From: Schistocephalus solidus
Lineage: Eukaryota > Platyhelminthes > Cestoda > Diphyllobothriidea > Diphyllobothriidae
Assembly (NCBI GenBank): GCA_017591395.1
Contig: WEDG01000755.1
Location: 1-64,000, forward strand
Reading direction: 5' to 3'
DNA: 64,000 nucleotides
The position numbers and the translations under genes were made by a program. Numbering within the stretch: position 1 is the stretch's first letter; each line of letters starts with the position of its first letter. The notes under the pieces are model-generated. The model was not told where the DNA came from. It saw nothing but the letters and a program-made list of their open reading frames with translations, and made no database searches. Shown piece after piece: positions 60,858 to 64,000 of this stretch.

Positions 60858-61270
60858 CTCTGTCTTTACACCGGGCATAGCTGAGGGAGGAGGAGAGTGT
60901 GCGGTAGATGCAGCGTAATTCTATTACCACTTTATGCTAAATCACGCGCAAGTCACCGTACCTGCACCGTTCTGCTGTTGAGCGTACGGTGGACCTCGTC
61001 GAAATCGACGGTTGAACTATCGTGGGTGTGTGCTTTGTGTGTGTCGGGAGGGGCGGGTTCAGGTCATGTAGCTGGTAAGCGTCGATGAGGTTTCTGGCTT
61101 TCTCAGCTACTGAACCCATTTACGGCATCAGAAATACTGGTCAGCTTGAACAATAGAAAGAAAACTGTGAGTGCGGTTGAATTTCTCAGCACATACGACT
61201 CAATATAAGCAATCCGACCCGAAAAGTCACCCTATCTGCACCCAGCGTACTGTGGAGCACACGGTGAGTA
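60858..61270 (+). repeat. GC-rich dispersed repeat after LINE copy 3
   Basis: 60858-61075 has the end section of the family: 'gagtgtgcggtagatgcagcg', 'ttaccactttatgctaaatc', GTGGACCTCGTCGAAATCGA. A second small piece (GAGTGCGGTTGAATTTCTC, 'gtactgtggagcacacgg') lies at about 61170-61265. Confidence 0.75.
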
Positions 61271-61694
61271 ATGCAATTATTTGCCACACATTTCAATTTT
61301 TCTTTATCGGTCTGAGGCTCCCCTATGCCATGCACGTTCAAGGCAGAGGGCCACCTGATGATAAACCTGAGAGTATTAGTTGACACGGCATGAAAGCCTC
61401 TATGTATGCGTGCCACACAAGTGTCAAGTGAAAAGACTTCAACGTAAATATATATCCAATAAGCGCAAGGTAACACTTGTTTAAGTAGAGCTTTCGCCCA
61501 TTCAAAAGACTCTGACAAATATCCTTGCATACGTGATACGCAAGCTCTGCTGCACTTTTCGTGTATTTGCGTGTAACGGGACAGATACTTGAATTGCGCA
61601 AGTGGTTTTGTTTGGGTGGATAGGGTGAAATTTGGCATGTGCTGCTTTACTGATCATTTTCAAATAGCCGAATAGGCATGTATAATGTCTTGAT
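61271..61694. other. Intergenic, unassigned
   Basis: A 150-codon minus-strand frame (61638-61186) crosses into the repeat and has no domain I recognise. I do not call it a gene. Confidence 0.3.
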
Positions 61695-62095
61695 TAAATG
61701 CAGTCATGTCAGTTCGATCGTCGAAATCCGACGATGTCTACCGTATGCTCTATAGAAAGGGGGTGTAGGGGCGGTGACTTGCGCGTGAATTATTTTTAAG
61801 TGAAAGTGGACTTGCACTGCATCTACCGCACTCTCTCTTCCCTTAGCAGCCTGTGCCCGCTGTCAAGACATAGTAAAGAAGAGCGGAGACGGGTTGGGGG
61901 CAGATGAATCATCTTCTACGATGCGGCATGAGCCGGCACCTAGGCGTGCCCATATTTGGCACACATATCCCCCATGTTTGGCATTTGTTATGTGGCCTCA
62001 TCCCAAATAATAAAAACGCCTGCCGTACCCTGATCTGGCCCCCGTGTTGGCACAGCGCATCTACCACGTGTGCCGTTTAGGGAGGCACAATGTAG
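61695..62095 (-). repeat. GC-rich dispersed repeat, inverted copy
   Basis: The plus strand shows the reverse family order: TCAGTTCGATCGTCGAAATC, 'ggggcggtgacttgcgcg', 'ctaccgcactctctcttccc', 'ccccatgttcggc'-like sequence, 'gcctgccgtaccctgatctg' and 'taccacgtgtgccgtttagg'. Confidence 0.78.
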
Positions 62096-63899
62096 TCATG
62101 TTAGGTGTTTATCACGGATTTCGATCAGACCTACCGACACTGGTTTTACAGTTGCAGTATGGTACGTTTGTGTGATACCAACCAGGTCGTTGCACGTCGC
62201 CGTTGCTGGTGGTTGGTGTCAGTTATGTTCCGGTTACGCTCCTATTACGATGGGTAAGAGGATGTCTGGCCATGTTTTAGCAGAGGGGAACATGGTGAAG
62301 CAGTAAACACAGGTGAAAGGATTATCTTCAGCCGTTATGTTCGTGATGTCATGGGGTGTGGAGACGGATTTAGTCCTTTTGAAGTTGATATGGCTCAAGT
62401 GTTGTCCTTCTAGCCTACCCCGGTTTCTCAACATCAAAGGAATACTCGAATATAGTATAAGTTTCCTTTTGCAGTGCTCCATTTCGTGACGAGCACGCAG
62501 TGCCAGGCAGCATGACTTCATCAGTGCTGACAGTGGTGGAAACTTTCTCCTCACAGAGGAGTCTTAATGCGTAGACGCGACCGATATTTGTGTGGGGAAG
62601 AGGCGAAAAATCTTAACAAAGTCACTCTTGATGGTGGTAGCGCCTCCATCATCACACCGCTCATCCTTAGGATGGCCAATTCAAGAAAACTTTTTATCAG
62701 AAACTAACTGATCCTACTGTCCCTGGTCCTATAGATGTATCTCGCTGGGTGCAATAACTTGTGATGGACCAGTTCTCGGACGAACATGGTGGTCCTCGTC
62801 GTTAGTTGACTGTATATGGCGTTACCGAAAGGCTTACGGACATTTCCGGTTGTTCGAGTAAACAGAGTGTTACTTTTTCATGAGAACTAAGTGGGTTGGA
62901 TTGAAGATTATTGCACATTGAGCTGCGACACCGTAAATTTGGCGCCCAAACACCGTAGTCACCGTACACGCAATTCTACAGTGCACTTTGGCCTTTTCCA
63001 TGAAATAGATAAACAATACCTACCTAGACAGGACTGTTTAGACATCCCAGGGGGCTATCAATATTCACAGAGAGTGATTACTTTGATTTAGTGAAAAACA
63101 ATTTCAATCGATGTGGGAAGCCAACGGATCTCGCATCGCCTGCTACACGGAAGATTTTTTCCGAACGAGAAATTAGGGACCGGTGACCTTAGCCCGTTTA
63201 GCTTACCACTCGTATGGGCTCGCTGACTGCAGTATAATTTCGTGAGGCCACCAGTGAAAATTGGGTGCCTGGTAGAGAGCCTATGGAAGTAATCACGCAC
63301 ATATACTGGTGCGTCACTTTTAAGTGCTGCACCACATATCTGGGCATTCTGTGTATCCCGAACGTATTAACGAGTATGCGTCAACGTATATGCGTGAAGG
63401 AATGACTCTCGAACGTAATAGCACGTACGTTGTGTCTGGGAAGACCGCCAATTGATAAGTCGGTTATTCCAAGGGCTGTAAAGACTCAGTTTTAAAATGG
63501 ATTTTATGGCATTCTCACCTATGTGAGGTCCAAGCTACATTTATTGTAAATTGGTGCACTTGGTGGGCAGATCAGGCCATGAGTGGCACGAATAGACGGT
63601 TTGCGTATCTTCGTCAGCCAATGAATCGATCGCACGAACGATTCCGATACAGCAATCCTTAAAGATGGTATCCATGCACGTAAGAATTCACGAAATCAGG
63701 TCCGGCGAACGTCAGCGGATATTTACAATGGCAGAGGCAGTGGGCATATGGTTAGCCAATCCAATCTTGTGCTTGTATATAGTGTTTATGCAAGCCTTAA
63801 GCTCCCTTGTCCCACGATGAAGTCAGCATCTGTGATCATGCCTCCTCGCACGTCGCATTACGGTGGCGAAACAGATATATAGCTAACTGAGTAGAAATA
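62096..63899. other. Intergenic, unassigned
   Basis: A 106-codon minus-strand frame lies at 62554-62234, with no recognised domain. Near 63480-63575 there is a faint resemblance to the GC-rich repeat's 'atggcattctcac' section. No gene was seen. Confidence 0.3.
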
Positions 63900-64000
63900 G
63901 ACACGATCACTGGGACAAAATCTTTATGAGCCCAACGTTTCGGATCCCCAGAAACATCATCAGGTGCGAGTGATTCATGCCCAGTGAATTGGAGCACTTC
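63900..64000. repeat. Possible end of a dispersed element, cut by window
   Basis: The sequence 'gcccaacgtttcggatccccag' followed by 'aacatcatcaggtgcg' resembles terminal sequence I associate with Penelope-like elements in flatworms, but only about 100 bp is visible and no coding part is present. Confidence 0.25.

Noticed and set aside
61186..61638. A 150-codon minus-strand gene
   Set aside because: It overlaps a fragment of the GC-rich repeat and shows no recognisable motif.

Overview
The window looks like a piece of a flatworm genome, most likely a diphyllobothriid tapeworm of the Spirometra, Dibothriocephalus or Schistocephalus kind. That assignment is an inference from three things: one small secreted-protein gene spread over about 31 kb of repeat-filled introns, LINE elements that encode C2H2 zinc fingers after the reverse transcriptase, and many tRNA-derived SINEs with (TA)n tails. 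There is no bacterial-type gene packing, and almost every open frame longer than 100 codons outside the elements looks like chance or a decayed transposon.

Bases 2670-33527 (+ strand) hold the one gene I can support: a SPARC/osteonectin-type matricellular protein. It can be assembled from eight exons (2670-2705, 11763-11775, 13984-14096, 20351-20507, 26325-26413, 32574-32734, 33146-33288, 33496-33527). The boundaries keep one reading frame and give a 247-residue protein. In order it has a short signal peptide, almost no acidic domain, a follistatin-like/Kazal domain, and an extracellular calcium-binding domain with one textbook EF-hand and one degenerate EF-hand. The second exon would be a 13-nt microexon. 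The introns carry a mariner relic (7.3-8.1 kb), tRNA-SINEs, a 4.3-kb LINE in sense orientation (14.2-18.5 kb), an RTE-like LINE tail (21.5-22.1 kb), a tandem SINE array (23.5-24.3 kb), a SINE/(AT)n cluster (27.5-28.7 kb) and an array of a GC-rich repeat (29.2-30.95 kb).

From 33.5 kb to the end I see no convincing host gene. That half holds a 47-bp tandem repeat (34.3 kb), a tRNA-like SINE (34.8 kb), a decayed RTE-like LINE on the minus strand (36.8-38.3 kb), a telomere-motif hairpin (41.6 kb), a retroposon also present at 59.8 kb, and a decayed Penelope-like element with reverse transcriptase and GIY-YIG parts (45.3-46.5 kb). From 51.1 to 61.1 kb the GC-rich repeat alternates with two more LINE copies, 52.8-56.26 and 57.1-60.86 kb.

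The three long LINE copies are all broken by frameshifts and stops. Two of them share the same loss of a catalytic aspartate in reverse-transcriptase motif C. The third keeps the aspartates but was split by a later 314-bp insertion with a target-site duplication.
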